A stretch of 64,000 bases of DNA from contig JAALGY010000041.1 in the NCBI GenBank assembly GCA_032358165.1, forward strand, positions 434,001 through 498,000, given 5' to 3'. Below are positions 1-12,388 of the stretch, one piece after another. This DNA comes from Diplosphaera chodatii (taxonomy: Eukaryota > Chlorophyta > Trebouxiophyceae > Prasiolales > Stichococcaceae). Every line of letters starts with the position of its first letter. The first letter of the stretch is position 1. The notes under the pieces were generated by a model, which was not told the origin of the DNA, did not search any database, and was given only the letters and a program-made list of their open reading frames with translations. The position numbers were made by a program, and so were the translations under genes.

Positions 1-3000
1 GCCGCCGAGCAGGCCCGCCAGCGGCTGCACAGCCTGTGCACATGTCACATGCCGTACTCAAGGTTTCTGCGGGTTTGGGGTGTAGGATGACTTCTGGACT
101 GTACACTGCCAAGAGTCTGTCACATTCCCTGCTGTCTCCGAGACACTGGACGACGTCACTGTAGCAGCGCTGGCTCACATGATACTGTGCACATCAGGTG
201 CGGCATCAGCGGGGCACAGCGGGGGGCACCTGTGACAGCGCGGGCCAGGCGGCGGCGCCCTCCACCACCAGCAGGAACTGCAGCACGCGCGCGGTGTCGT
301 GGGCGGCGGCCCCGCAGCGCAGGCCAGCGGCGAGCGCCCCCGCCGCAGACTGCATGGCAAAGGCAACAAGTGTGTCTATGATGCCTTCGATGCAGTTTTC
401 AGCTCTTTACCATCTCAGGTTCTGCTCAGATGGTGGCACTGCGAGCAGCTGCACCCTGTCATGCAGGAGCGGACGAAACCGCGATGCTTGGCAGGTCTGA
501 GGCTGAATGAACCGCCGTCACATGCGGGTGGCCGGCATGTGAGAGGCGGTACTATTCCCCCCGTGGTCGCTGTGGACATGTGAGTCTGCATGGGGCCAGC
601 GGCGAGCTTGCGCAGCCATGCAGGGGAGGGCTTAGGGTTCCAGACTATTTATGATGGATGATGGATGTAGGGTTTTGATTGCTTCAGCACCTCGTTGGCG
701 CCGATCTCATCCCTGGCAGCCGGCGACGCAGCCACCAGGCCCTGTAGCGCTGCAGCCGCCGCTGCGCGCCCCGCGTCGGGGACCGCCTCACGAGCCAGCA
801 GCACCTGCGACACGGTTTGAGGGTGTGATGTGGTCGTGGACCTCATGCTTGTTTGCCGGTGTCAGGCATGCATCTGCCTAGAGCTCCCAGTGACGACCAT
901 GCCTGCGACCACTTGACAGACTGTGTTTGACTTGGGGCAACACCACTCAACCGGCGGCGTGGAACATGGCATGCAGGGGGCATCAACAACATGGCATCAC
1001 CAGCAGAAGCGCAGCCAGATCCGGCACGGTGGCAGCAACCGCGGTCGGCTCAGCGGCGGCGGCGGCGGCAATGGCGGACGCCGCAGCCGTCCTGGCCTCC
1101 GACGTCGACGCATCCATCACGCCCTGCAGCATCTGCAGCCACTTGGGCATCTGCGCAGCAGGGCATGAGCGCCGTCAGTCACCTCTCGGCCCAGAGCACG
1201 CACAGGTTGACTTCACGCTCTGAGTCTCCTCAATGGCACACTAGCAGGCCTCGTGCGACAATCGACAGGCCTGCTTGACATGCAGCAGATGGGCGCGAGT
1301 CCGCTCGGCGCCAGGCAGCCCAACGCGGACGCAGCATGCGGCAAGGGATCAAAGGCATGAGGTCCGTGGCACTCACGGTCGCCAGCATGGCGGCGACATC
1401 AGACGAGGCACACAGGCGGCCCGCTGCCCCGGCAGCCGCCGCTCTCCCCGCAGCATCCCCCTTGTGCATCACCAGCACCAGCGGCCGCAGCAGCACCGGC
1501 CCCCCTGCAGCGTCGATCGCCTCCTCGCCTGCGTGTGCAGCCCCCCCGTCATGCGTCAGCACATTGTGCAGAGCAAACACCCATTGGCTTCAGGAACCAA
1601 CAGCGCCAGAGTGCAGTCACCGCGCCACTTTTGCCTGCCAACTACAGGCGCTGCATGTCAGGACACCGATAGCGACAGGCACTGCAGATGCCCACCCAGT
1701 GCTGCGACCAGGCCCAGCAGGCAGGCGCCGGCCGTCCAGGCCTCCGACTGGTCGGCGGCGAAGAGCGCCAGCGCAGCACGCAGCGGCGGCCCCCGCTGCC
1801 TCTGGTGCCCTGCAGCAAGCGCGGCGCCACCATTATAGTTGATAGCCGTGGTGGCTGCCTGCCTGATGCAGTGTCATTTGGGACCATCGGCACCAGCGGA
1901 TGAGCCCCTTCAAATGTGATCATTGCCTTCTGTCTGCTGTGTCTGCGCGGGGACATCGCATGCAGGTGCTGTGGTGGGGCCTTTGCAGAGGAGCGCCTGC
2001 ATGGCGGCACGGCCGGGGCCTCACCAGGTTCAGCGACGGCGGCGCGGGCGCGGGGCAGGTGCTGCCGGCTCAGCGACATGCGCAGCTCCTCCATGCTCTG
2101 CTCGTCCATCATGGAGCCTGCAGCGGGGGGCAGTCATCTTGCTATATCTTGCTATGTGCCACATATAGCACAACTACAAAACCTAGGTATATGCATCTGC
2201 ACGGGGTGCTCTGGCCGCAGGCGAGCTCATGCTGATGATCGCATGGCGGGTCTGAGGCACCTCATGACAAGCGACAACACGGCCTGGCTGCCTGGAAGGG
2301 CTGCACGCGGGCGGTCAGGTGGGCGCATCGCACCCATGAGGGACGACGTGTCCAGCGAGACCGCCGACCCGGCGCGCTGCCTGCCCGCTGCGGAGGTGGG
2401 GATGTGCTTCCAGGGGCTGCCGCCGTGCTTCGCCGCCGCCGGGAGCGACCCCGGCAGCGGGGGTTCCTCCGCCTCGGGCGCCTCCTGCACCGCTCTGCAG
2501 GGGCGCACAGCAAGCCGGCCTTGCCGCACACTGCCGTAGCTTGTTACTTCAGACGAATGCAAAGCCTTGGCGCAGGGGTTGTGTGCACTTCCTGAATGTT
2601 GTTTCCGACCCCAAGCCACTCCTGGTACAGCACCCGTCAATGGATGCGCAGGCTGGGCATACATGCATGCCAGGGTGCAGGGCGCACCGCTCGGCCGCCG
2701 TTGCAGCGTCCAGGTCGGCCGCCACCAGGGCGCGTGTGGCGGTGCGGGCGGCATCGCGGCATCCCTCATCCTGCGAGTCCAGCAGATCCAGCAGCCCGGA
2801 GGCCAGCCACCGCAGCACCATCGCAGCCCGCTCGCGGATGATCACAGTCTGCAAGCGAGCGGCACCACCGACTTCTGTACGCTATCCTTGTTGGAGTGAC
2901 ACCGCTGTGTGTGTGGCCTGCCAGCAGCACTTGTGTTGTACAACAGCATGGCGCCATAGCTGCAGGGCTGAACATTGCCTGTATTTCCTGCTTGGGTAAG

Positions 3001-5410
3001 GGCAGAACGTGCTGGCGGTGCGTGCCTTTTTGCCACAGACCAGGCCGGACAGCAGCACGGTCAGCGGCGCCAGGTCGGCGGCCAGGGCGCCCCGCACAGC
3101 CGCCTGCGTGGCCGCATCGCCTCGGGTCACAAGGGCGTGCAGCGTCGCGATGTGCGCCGCCGTCTTCGCGGGGCTGCAGCCGCCGCCCAGCAGCGCGTCT
3201 GCCGCCTCCAGCGCATCTGGGCAGGTTTGCACTACCATCTGAGCATGTCACATACACAATGCTCATACGCTTCATCTTTGACAGCTTGTCAAAGCTATGT
3301 CACACATGAGCGTGTACCTTTAGTGCCATGCCATCAGCAGGCCATTGTAGATGCATGAGGCTGGTTCCGCACTTCTCATCTCTCTGCGTGGGGTCGAGCG
3401 CCAGGACAGTGCATCGGTGCATGCCAGATCAGGGGCGTGGTGACCTGCAGCGGCGCTGCTCACCTGACAGCTGCGCGACGGGGCCCGCCGCCGCCTTTGC
3501 CCTGGCAACAGCCGCCGGCGCCGTCGCCGCCCCGCCGCCTGCCCGCTTGCCGCCGGCCCCCAGCCGCTGCTCCGCTCTGGCAAAGGCCGCAGTCAGCGGC
3601 GACACCCGCTGCGCCGCCAGCTCCAGGGCCGCCGACAGCGGCGACGGCTCCCGCGGCCTGCGACAGCAACCCAGATCGTCGCCCGACCAGCAGCCTCGCC
3701 TGGCAGCCCGCAGAGACCTCACCATGTGCTGCTGGTGACAAACTTGACACGATGCGCTGCCGGCAACGCATTGCCCTGCACGCATGCATACCTGCAGCTG
3801 GTGGCCGAGCCCACGCTGCCCACGCCATCATCGCAGTTAGCCCCATCCTCATCGAGATCCTCCGCTGCAGTAGCAGCCACCTCATGCTCTGCGTGTGCAT
3901 CCCAGCCGGAGGACGCGGCCACTGCTCGAGCCTGTTGCACCTTGTCAGCCTGCGATGGAAATGTCGTGTATCTCAAGCAAAGAGCAGCTTGTGAAACACT
4001 ATGGCAGCATGCTCTACATGCACTTCTCCTGTTATCACAGCTTCTCAGGTGCTGCACGCGGAGTCAGCATCAACAGAGAACAGAAATGGCACCCGGCTGG
4101 AGGCGGCCTGAGGCAGCGGCACCAGCTGCTCGAATGGAGGAATCGGCAGGTGCTGCAGGGTGGTCGGCCCCACCGGGCTGCGCCGACCTGTCAAGGTGTG
4201 GCAAGACCTTTGGTCTTATTTCGGAGAGCCATGATGCTTAGGAAATCACCGAAGAGCACGTGCAGTCAGTCACCATGTACGTCATGTCACTCGCATGGCC
4301 GTCAGCTGACGGAAACCCATCTGGTATGTCGTTTGCTCACCTCTGCCAAAAGCGCTGCCATGGCCAAAGCGGGCAGAGCTGGGCCCAGAGCCTGCCGACG
4401 GCACGCCTACGGCACATTGATCCGTCCAGCTGTCTGCACGGCAGTCCCCATCCTCCGAGCCGCTGTCCGAGCCCAGTGACTCCATCTCGCTGTTGTTGTC
4501 ACTGTCTCTGTCATGGGTGCCCTCTCTCTGGGAGCCTCGCCCCGCGTTGCCGAAAGAGCTGACGGTGTCGCAGGGGCTGCCCGGCGGCCGGATGCTGGAC
4601 GCGTCGTCCTGCTGGACGGTGGCCCCCCCGCGCCCGGGGCCGCTGCAGAAGATCGGGTCGTTCACCACTGCCAGCTCGCTGGCCGCATCTTCAGCCTGCG
4701 GGCCAAGGGCTGGCGCGCTGGCGGGCCCGCTGTGGGCGCCGTTGCCCGCTGCAGCACCTGCTGCGGGCCAGTGCGCCAGCAGCGGCGGCGACCCTGACCC
4801 GGAGCGGTCTGCTTTGGTGCTGGCGGCGGCGGTACCCACCGCAGGGGACTTTGGGCTCGTCAGCGTTGAGGCCACGAGGTCCGCGCCCTGCAGGTAACGA
4901 GCGCAAGGCTACACTCGTGCTGCTGCAATGTGCATCTCGTTGCACGGCTTGACGATGTGGTGCAACTTCGGATGTGGTCTCTCATGATGCAGCTGGTCAG
5001 CTGGCGCAGTGGATGCTGGCCTGGCAGCACGATCGAGTGCCACGCCTGAACTGCGACATTCTACAGCAAGATGCGTCCAGCTCGAGGCTGTCCACCTCTA
5101 CAGGCGAGAACACGAAGTTGTCCCTGAGCTGCCAGTGTGGCGCAGCGGTTGTAGCAGCGTCCGCCATCACCGTGATCCCAAGCCGCGGGGGCTTCCCCTC
5201 CTGCTGTCTCTTTCCACGCTGGGACTCAACGGGGGAAGGCGGCTGTGGACTAGCAATGGCTTCGGCTGCGGCGTTGGTGGTTTGCGTGCTCTTTCGCCTC
5301 GCAGCGTGCAGCATCCGACGCAGCCCGCAAAAGCGCTGTCGGGCTGAAGGAGCTGCTGTTGCCGTCATAGCGACGTTTTCAGGACGGCTGATCGAAAAGA
5401 GTATACCCAA
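1..5410 (-). CDS. Armadillo/HEAT-like alpha-solenoid protein, 3' end off the left edge
   Basis: A multi-exon minus-strand gene whose coding-like segments are separated by introns with GT donors and TGCAG or similar acceptors. The probable first exon (about 5060-5410) starts with a Met at 5410 and is basic and Ser/Thr/Ala-rich. The next (about 4340-4890) is Ser/Gly/Asp-rich and looks disordered, with an acidic stretch near its end. Segments at about 3430-3720, 3030-3240, 2660-2850, 2310-2530, 1695-1830, 1380-1560, 1020-1170, 660-850 and 235-385 are Ala/Leu-rich and helical in pattern (for example ALALFAADQSEAWTAG and AREAVPDAGRAAAAAALQGL), as expected for armadillo or HEAT repeats. The final visible acceptor is at about position 24, so the C-terminus lies outside the window. 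I do not recognise the family, and no catalytic motif is visible. The strand and the solenoid nature are fairly safe; exon edges are not. Confidence 0.55.
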
Positions 5411-5427
5411 TCGCGACGACCAACCCT

Positions 5428-8400
5428 ATGCAACAGCATGCATCCAGCCACGAGGAGCAGCTGTCAGCAGCAGCCGCTCTGGCAACGCGGTCAACCGAGG
5501 TGTACAATGAGCTACAGATTGACACTATTGATCTTACAGTCACAGAGGGGACTGACGGGATGGTGACAATGCGATGCAGCTTGGCATCGTTGAGGTACGA
5601 CCAGCTGTCAGTAGATCTGTTTGAACATCTCTGCCTTCTCGAGATGACACTGCTCCGTCCACGATTGTTCGCTTCTAAATGTGTATGTGGGATCCTTCTG
5701 CTGATGAACTCTTGCGTATAGAACGCGGTACAGCGCTACTGACTGTGCGTTGCAAGGCATCCGGAAATACTACACTGCAAGCACTGCGCGCTTCACCAAC
5801 ATCTTATGCAACCCAGCTGACATGCTCGACGCCACATGAGAGGCTGTCAGCACAGCAGTATCGCGCATTGGCTGTCAGCAAGGGATAGCGGCTGCGGGTC
5901 GCTGTGTCGGCCTTTTGCAGAGGTCTGCTCCATTCAGCTTGGAAGCAGCACATGCCCAGGCGGCATCACCTTGTTATGAGTCTGACTTCCATTGACGGCA
6001 TACACAGGTGCCTGAGAGGCTGCAAGTCCCCGTTGACAACATCATCGACGAGCACGAACTGCTTAAGGGCGCCGTCATTCTCGGCTGGACATACAGCGGC
6101 GACCGCCTCATCTCCTACACCAGCAGCCCCGTGCCGGCAGCAGACGGCCAGGAGGGCCACCATCTGCAGGTGCCACATGGTGCCTGCGGCGTGGTGAAGT
6201 CTGACGGTACAGAGTAACGGTACGGTCCATGTCATCACCAGTGTGCGCCCGCAGTTGTGGAGGTTCCACCCATCCCAGCGGGCTGCGCGGTTGTGCAACG
6301 TTCCCTTATTTCGCCAGTGTGCGAGTTCAGGTGAGCAGTGGTGTATCATCCACAAGCATGAGCTGCATGTGGCCCTATGAGGCATCGCCTTGGTGTTGGC
6401 ATGGTTATGAATGGGGTGCCCACTCTCTGATCTGCTTGGACACAGTGGGATGGGAACACTCTGTTGCGGACACTGCAGCATCACTGCTCGTTACAACCTG
6501 GGCAGCGCCCGATGGTTCGTTGATAGGTGTGAAGTTGCCTGGGTTTCTGCTGCTCACCTCAGGCGGCTGACCAGTGACATGCAGGCGGCAGTTGTGGGAT
6601 GCATCTAAAGGCAGGCGCCTGCAAACACCAAGGATTTATGGTCACTGCGACCACACCCTAACTTGGCAACTGTTGAGTGCAGTGGTCCATGGAGAGTCTG
6701 CAGAGTACGCCCTCAACTACTCTGGGGCAGCAGATGCCGAATGTCATGTCACCGCAATCTCAATGGGAGATGACGGCATGCCTTTGCAGGTGTGCATAGC
6801 GTACAGCATTGCAGCAGATTGACCAGCATGACCTGCACTCTCCAAAAGCAGTGACAGCTCGCGATGCATAGGCAGTGAGCAGTCCCTGACAGCTCTTCGC
6901 TGCAGGCTTTCCACCTTACATACCACCCACTGCACCCACTGGCGCGGTTCCAGCCGCAGCTGCAATTAGCATCTTCGGGACTCTTAGTGCTGGCCACAAG
7001 CAACGGCGTTGAGTACGTAAAATTTCCTTCAGAGCCTGTAGACTTGAAGGACATCGTCAGAGGTGCTTACAGTGCTCATCCCTGATTCGTGGCAATGCTG
7101 GCACCTGCAAGAGAGGTGCAGCTTCAGCCTCTGTATTTGCAGCATTGAGGAGGCTAGCTGCTATCATTGCATGCCCAGACAGCGCTTGCTGCTACAGTGT
7201 GTCGCACATGGCATGAGCCTTGCAGGGGTGTGGGACAGCAGGATAGGCCCCACTGCAAGGCTGCCCAGGCACATCCTCTCTCGCACTCTGGTGCGGTCAC
7301 TCTGGCATGCACATCACTTGTCCATCACATGCTTCTGGTGGGGATGTGGACGAATGGTCGGTCAGGTGGTTGGCTGCATGTGCAGGTGCACTGTGGCAAT
7401 GGCAACAGGCTCGACACCATTGAGTTGGACATGGGGCCTGACGGAGGGGGAGAAGCATTCAAGGTAGAGCCTTGTCTGCACGAGTGGGTGCTGCGCAACC
7501 TTCCAGGTGCAGTACTGCACCCAATCATGGGTTATTATCACCTGCCAGCAGTGCCACTCTCGCTGTGCGTTCAACAGGCAAAACTGTGTGGCACTGCCAG
7601 CAGCACATAATGAAATCTCGGCATGGTCCCACAGCTCAACTCTCGACTGACACCGCTCATCTGCATGGCGCAGGCCACCAGCTGACGGATTACAACCTGC
7701 AGTTTGTGGCGCTGCTGCCGCCGACAGCGCCTGACTCATCCACAGCATCAGTGCCTGCCGGCACCACTGCTGCCAGCGAGTATGATTTCGTTGGCTCTGA
7801 CGATGACGATGATCATAGGGACGGCAGCAAGTGTAGGTAAACTTGTAGCACCATGTCAGGTGCAACGTATATCACATGGCTGGGAAGCTGCAGCTCCTGT
7901 CGAGGCTATGATGTCCTCCGACCATTGTGACTGCTTGCAGGTCGCTCGGCAGCTCTGTCGTGCTGATAACGGCAGAGGCCAGACGGGTGTCGGCAGCAGG
8001 ACTTGCGACAGCGGTGACGGCGTTCCGCAGAGTTTGCCTGCTTGTCAACATCGATTTAGCGACAGGCAGGCAAAGTATGCATCACACCATACTCAGGGAG
8101 CAAGGTGTCTTTCTTTTGTAGGCCTCAAGTATGCATGGAGTACAGCTCTCGGCAGGCTGATGGATTTGCACAGCTTTGCTGGTGACAGGCTCAAGCGAGG
8201 TGCTCTCAGCAGCTGACGCAACTCCACAGCAGCACACCCGAGACGGCAGCATGCGGCCGCCACAGCAGACGCAGCAGGACGCATGTGCAGTTGCAGCAGC
8301 GCACACAGCGGGCTGGCGACGGCGGTTCACACTGCCACAGGATGCGCAGCGGTCGCCAGTGGTGCTGTCGAACGCATCAGTGTTGGCTACAGGGCAGAGC

Positions 8401-8573
8401 CTGGAGCAGCTGCGCCACCCCTGGCTGCCCATGTGTTTGAAGGGGTACAAGGGCGCAGCTGGTGCTTCCATGCCGTGATGCCAGAGAAACCCAGCGTCGA
8501 CGTGTCAATACAGCGTCAGCATATTGTAGTTCGTTCCAGACCTTTGTTTGTCGTTCAACGTCAGGTTTTCTGA
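5428..8573 (+). CDS. DCAF15-like protein (DDB1/CUL4-associated factor 15 family)
   Basis: In animals DCAF15 is a substrate receptor of the CUL4-DDB1 E3 ubiquitin ligase. Five consecutive exons splice in frame: 6008-6169, 6255-6330, 6479-6526, 6683-6789 and 6906-about 7062. The spliced product matches the DCAF15 N-terminal domain as I remember it: VDNIIDEHELLKGAVILGW then DRLISYTSSP (human has a FLGF...YVLSYTSSS stretch), LWRFHPSQRAARLCNVPLF, a WAAPDGSLIVVHG strand, and AFHLTYHPLHPLARFQPQLQ (human: YQVVYPFPTFQPAFQL). Later exons are less certain. One at about 7390-7505 is in frame, one at about 7680-7836 ends in an acidic run (SDDDDDHRD), and the last frame ends at the TGA closing at 8573 with VRSRPLFVVQRQVF. 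The first exon (ATG 5428) is a guess. The gene starts 18 bases from the divergent gene on its left, so they may share a promoter. Confidence 0.68.
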
Positions 8574-8585
8574 CGGTTCAGTAGG

Positions 8586-8590
8586 TGTAA
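8586..8590 (+). terminator. Possible TGTAA polyadenylation signal
   Basis: TGTAA, the usual green-algal poly(A) signal, lies 12 bases after the presumed stop of the DCAF15-like gene. The motif is short and common, so the call rests on its position only. Confidence 0.3.
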
Positions 8591-8866
8591 CTCAGCAGCA
8601 GGTGGACGATCGCAATTTCAGCGGGCAGACAAAGCTATGCTTCGGATTTACAGAAGGTGAAGACGGTGGTTGGCATACCGTATCCTGATCCAGCAAGCTG
8701 TACGAAAGTGTGACCACAGATGTGCATGGCGATAACCGATGAAACAAGAAGAGGGCGAAGAATGAGAGTGTTGGTGGTGGCGTTCATCTAGACATGCAGC
8801 TAGACGCCTCAGAACGTCACCACAGAGAGCATAGCCCGATCAGGTTCTTCATTTGGCATGTCATCC

Positions 8867-11850
8867 TTAGCCCTGAACCTGGGGGCCCGACACGAGCTGC
8901 GGGGCCTGCTGTTGTGCTGAGCCAGGCTGGCCGCCAGGGGGCTGCTGCTGCTGCGCCTGCTGCTGGGGCATCTGGTGCATGTTTGGCGGCGCTCGTTGCT
9001 GCATGGCCACCATCTGCTGCTGGTGGTCCTGCTGATGCTGGTGCTGCAGCTGCTGCTGCTGGAACTCTCCCGAGTGCTGCTGCATCATGGGCGCGTGCTG
9101 CTGTGGGTACGAATAATGATGCCCCATCGCCTCCGCCTACACAGAGCAACACAAGGGTTTTGCGCTTCAGCGTTCAGGAGAATACCATGATCCCATAATA
9201 CGTTGGCTGGCTGCGTCAGCAATGCGTTGGGTTGCACTTTGCGCACTGTCAAGCATAGGAGGTGTGGAAACATGGCAACACTCATGTGAAAGACGTGATG
9301 TCGGCGTGAGCGTACCCGCGGCTGGCCCATGGGCGCCTGAGGCGGTGGCAGGCCGCTGGGCGCAGCACCGGGTGGCACGTGCATTTGCTGCAGCGGCTGC
9401 GCTTGGTGCGACTGCTGCTGGGGCATGCCGCCGCCGCCGCCCTGACCAGGCATCTGCTGTGGTACTGCAGGCCCTGCGCCGCCAGGCATCCCGCCAGGCA
9501 TCATCACAGGCTTCTGATCGCTGAGGCCGCCTGCGAAAGCACCATTCCCGCTCTCCCGCACAGGCAGCTGTCAGCACGTTGGGTCGAGGTGCTGCCAGTG
9601 CCTCTCACACCAGCCAAGAACAGCACCTGCGGCGCCGTACCCGTAAGCAGCAAGCATATATTATTGTGCTGGACCGATGGTGGCCCACCTGCGCCGCCAG
9701 GCATTGCCCCGCACGCCGACGGCATCATGCCGGGGTGCTGCATCCCGTGCGCCGGGTCCCACCCGCCCATGTACTGCCCATACGGTGCAGGGGCCATGGG
9801 CAGGCAGGCGCCAGGCAGCTGCGGGAGCCCCGGCTGCAGGGCACCCTGGGGCGGCATTGCGCCCGGCATGAAGCTGTACTGGGGCGCAGCTGCAGCACAC
9901 GACACACAGCTATCAACGCACCAGTAAGCATCTCGACCATGTGTGTCTGTGTGCGTGTTGATCACCTGGGCCTAGGGGGCCAGCATGGACGTGGCACAGT
10001 GTAAAGCAGCACCGTGGACCTTGGATGCTTCCCAAGGATCAGTGGCTTGCAGTGAGATGTTCACCCATGCCGGGGGCAGGAGCTGCGTTGCTGGCGGCCG
10101 CTGGGGGCGCTGCTGCCGAGGGCGGCCGCTGCCCATCATCTGCCCGCTCGTCCTTTGGCACAATGTCCACCTGCAAGAGACCATAACATCGTCTGGTGCG
10201 ATGCAGAATCCTACAGGATGCATCGAGATGCAGCTGCGGTCCTGTGGGGCACTGTGCAACTCTCGCATGATGCGAAAGACGCCAACATGGCACCACCTCT
10301 GAAGGGAGTCTGTACGTTGGGATGCGCGGGAACCGGAAGCTCACCAAGAAGTCGAAGACATCCGTGCGGGTGATGGCGGCGGCGATGTCGTTGCGCTGCA
10401 GCGTGCGGCGCTTGTTCTCCTCGGAGTGCGACCACGACCGCAGCGTCAGCTCCAGGATGAACATCTCACACGCCTGCGTGCAAGTGACTGCCCACCGGTG
10501 GCTCGTGTGTCGCCTGGGGACCCTTTGGGTCCTGCTCATCATGCACGCTGCACACCATATAGCCAGACAATGTAGCATGTTGACTGTGGCATTATGCCAC
10601 GTGGCATTGCTCACCCGCGCAAACAGGACGGGCGCCTCCGCGCTGATCATCCGCACATCCTCATCCGACTTCATGATCTGCAAAGCGCCAGGCCGAGAGT
10701 TGCACCTGGCGTGCACTCTGTTTACAAACTGCATTGGCGCTGCAGTCTCTAAGACGCAGTGTGGATCTTGCAGCAACAATACCATGCTGAGCTCACCTTC
10801 TTTATCCGGGCCAAGGGCAGCTGATGGTTTTTGAACTCCGCGGGATCCGTGCCCACCTGCATGATACACGCAAGCCACTTCGTCACGCGCCTGCACCCAC
10901 TGCCAAGGCTTCACATTCGGCTGCACCCGGGCGTGAAGCCTGCATGGTCATGCATACGTATAGATAGCTCGCTGACGGCATTCCGTGCCGAGTCCACCCA
11001 CCTGCTCGATCTCCCCCTGCTGCTCCCGCCAGAACCTCTTCAGCTCCGCGTTCTGCTGCTTCAGCGCCTGCGCCGCCTGCGCATTGGTGGGCACGTAGCC
11101 GCCGGTGGTGCCGCCGGGCCCGGGGGCTGGGGGCGCTGCCGCTGCTCCTGCTGCTGGGGCCGCAAATTGCGGGGGCAGGTTTCCCGGCTGCGACGCAGCA
11201 AAGGGCAACGCTGTCAGCTCCCCACAGAACACAGGGCTACCTGCCAACACGTGGTCGGTCCTGACGACGAGACTACGTTTGCCAGCCTCAACGGGTGTCG
11301 AATAGTGCAAGGCACAGGGCAGCAGCGGATTGCGTCCCCTCGAGGTGCGGGGACAGTAGTACAGCAGCGGCCCGCTACCACTTCATAGATCGGCACTTGC
11401 GAGCTTGTTGTCGCGCTGACCAAAGGCTGCCAGTAGGCTTTGCCTGCACCCTGGGCCGAGGGGCTGTGCAGAGCTGCATGCGTCTACTAGGATAAGGGTC
11501 ACCAACTCGAAATGCGAGTCGTCGCCCAGCAGCGATCAGCGCCTGCAAGTGCTGCAAGGTCTACGTGCTGTCTATGTACGCCGTCCTGCACCGTCAAACC
11601 GCTGTGCATGCAGCTGTCCACGCTGTGTCGGGCTGTCGGACCGGCTTTGTCAAAAAGCTGACTGAGCTCGGCTTCCGCAGCAGAGTTGAGCTGCCGAGCG
11701 TATCAGCTGCCAGCGGCCCTGAGGTGCGCTACGTAGACACTGTCGCCAGGCGTGCACGACACCAGCTCTGCGCTGGGCGACACGCGCAAGCTGCGGGATG
11801 CTCACCTGCAGCGTTGCTGGCGCACTGCTGCTGGGCGGCTGATCGGCCAT
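8867..11850 (-). CDS. NF-YC: NF-YC (HAP5) subunit of the CCAAT-binding factor
   Basis: NF-YC pairs with NF-YB through a histone fold, and together with NF-YA they bind CCAAT boxes. The protein starts with MADQPPSSSAPATLQ at 11850. A Gly/Pro/Ala-rich exon follows, leading into LKRFWREQQGEIEQ (about 11000). Next come VGTDPAEFKNHQLPLARIKK (about 10790-10855), IMKSDEDVRMISAEAPVLFA (about 10618-10680), CEMFILELTLRSWSHSEENK with RRTLQRNDIAAAITRTDVFD (about 10350-10485), and DIVPKDE (about 10165). This is the complete, very conserved NF-YC histone fold. The C-terminal exons (about 9700-9910, 9320-9540, 8867-9135) are Pro/Gly/Met/Gln-rich, ending in long Gln runs typical of the activation region, with a stop at 8867. 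All histone-fold junctions join in frame at GT-AG sites. The exact acceptor of exon 2 is uncertain. Confidence 0.92.
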
Positions 11851-12388
11851 GACGCTGCAGCTCCGTCAGTTTGCTGAGCTGCAGGGCACACCGCACAAGG
11901 CGCACGGCGCTGCCAGATTGCGCAATCTGGCAACAAGACAAAGTCAGTCCGCCGAAACTGGGGCAGAACCAGGTGCGGGTGGGGGTTGTCACAGCGCAGC
12001 ACGCAAAGCATGGCTCAATGAACAGTGCTCTTTGCTTCGGCTCGCGTATAAAATGCACACCAGCAGCGGTGGGCGTATTCCCACAGCCACTACAGATCTC
12101 GGCTGGTATCGGGGTGCCTTATCGATGTGCAACGGCCAGCATAGCGCATAGGTGATGGAGTCTGCTGAAGCTGAGTCGAAAGGTCTCATCATCAGTTAAG
12201 CAACGTCGATGAGATAGATAGTAGGTGTTGCAAAAGGGTGAGCTGAGTTTGATCGACAGCGCGGAGCTGCAAACCTGCACACACAGTCCCTGTTTGTATA
12301 ACCTGTCACTTTGAGTCACGGTGCAAACATCAGCAGTCGAGGGCACTCTGAGCTGTGATGCATGCAGACGGACTTGTGAGGCGGTTCA
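11851..12388. promoter_or_regulatory. Divergent intergenic region between NF-YC and the 12389 gene
   Basis: About 540 bases separate two divergent start codons, so both promoters should lie here. It is less GC-rich than its neighbours (for example around 12190-12300). I see no convincing coding frame and no clear TATA box or repeat. Confidence 0.4.

Noticed and set aside
10039..10926. Long unspliced minus-strand frame over NF-YC
   Set aside because: It contains parts of the histone fold but reads through GT-AG introns that interrupt the conserved domain.
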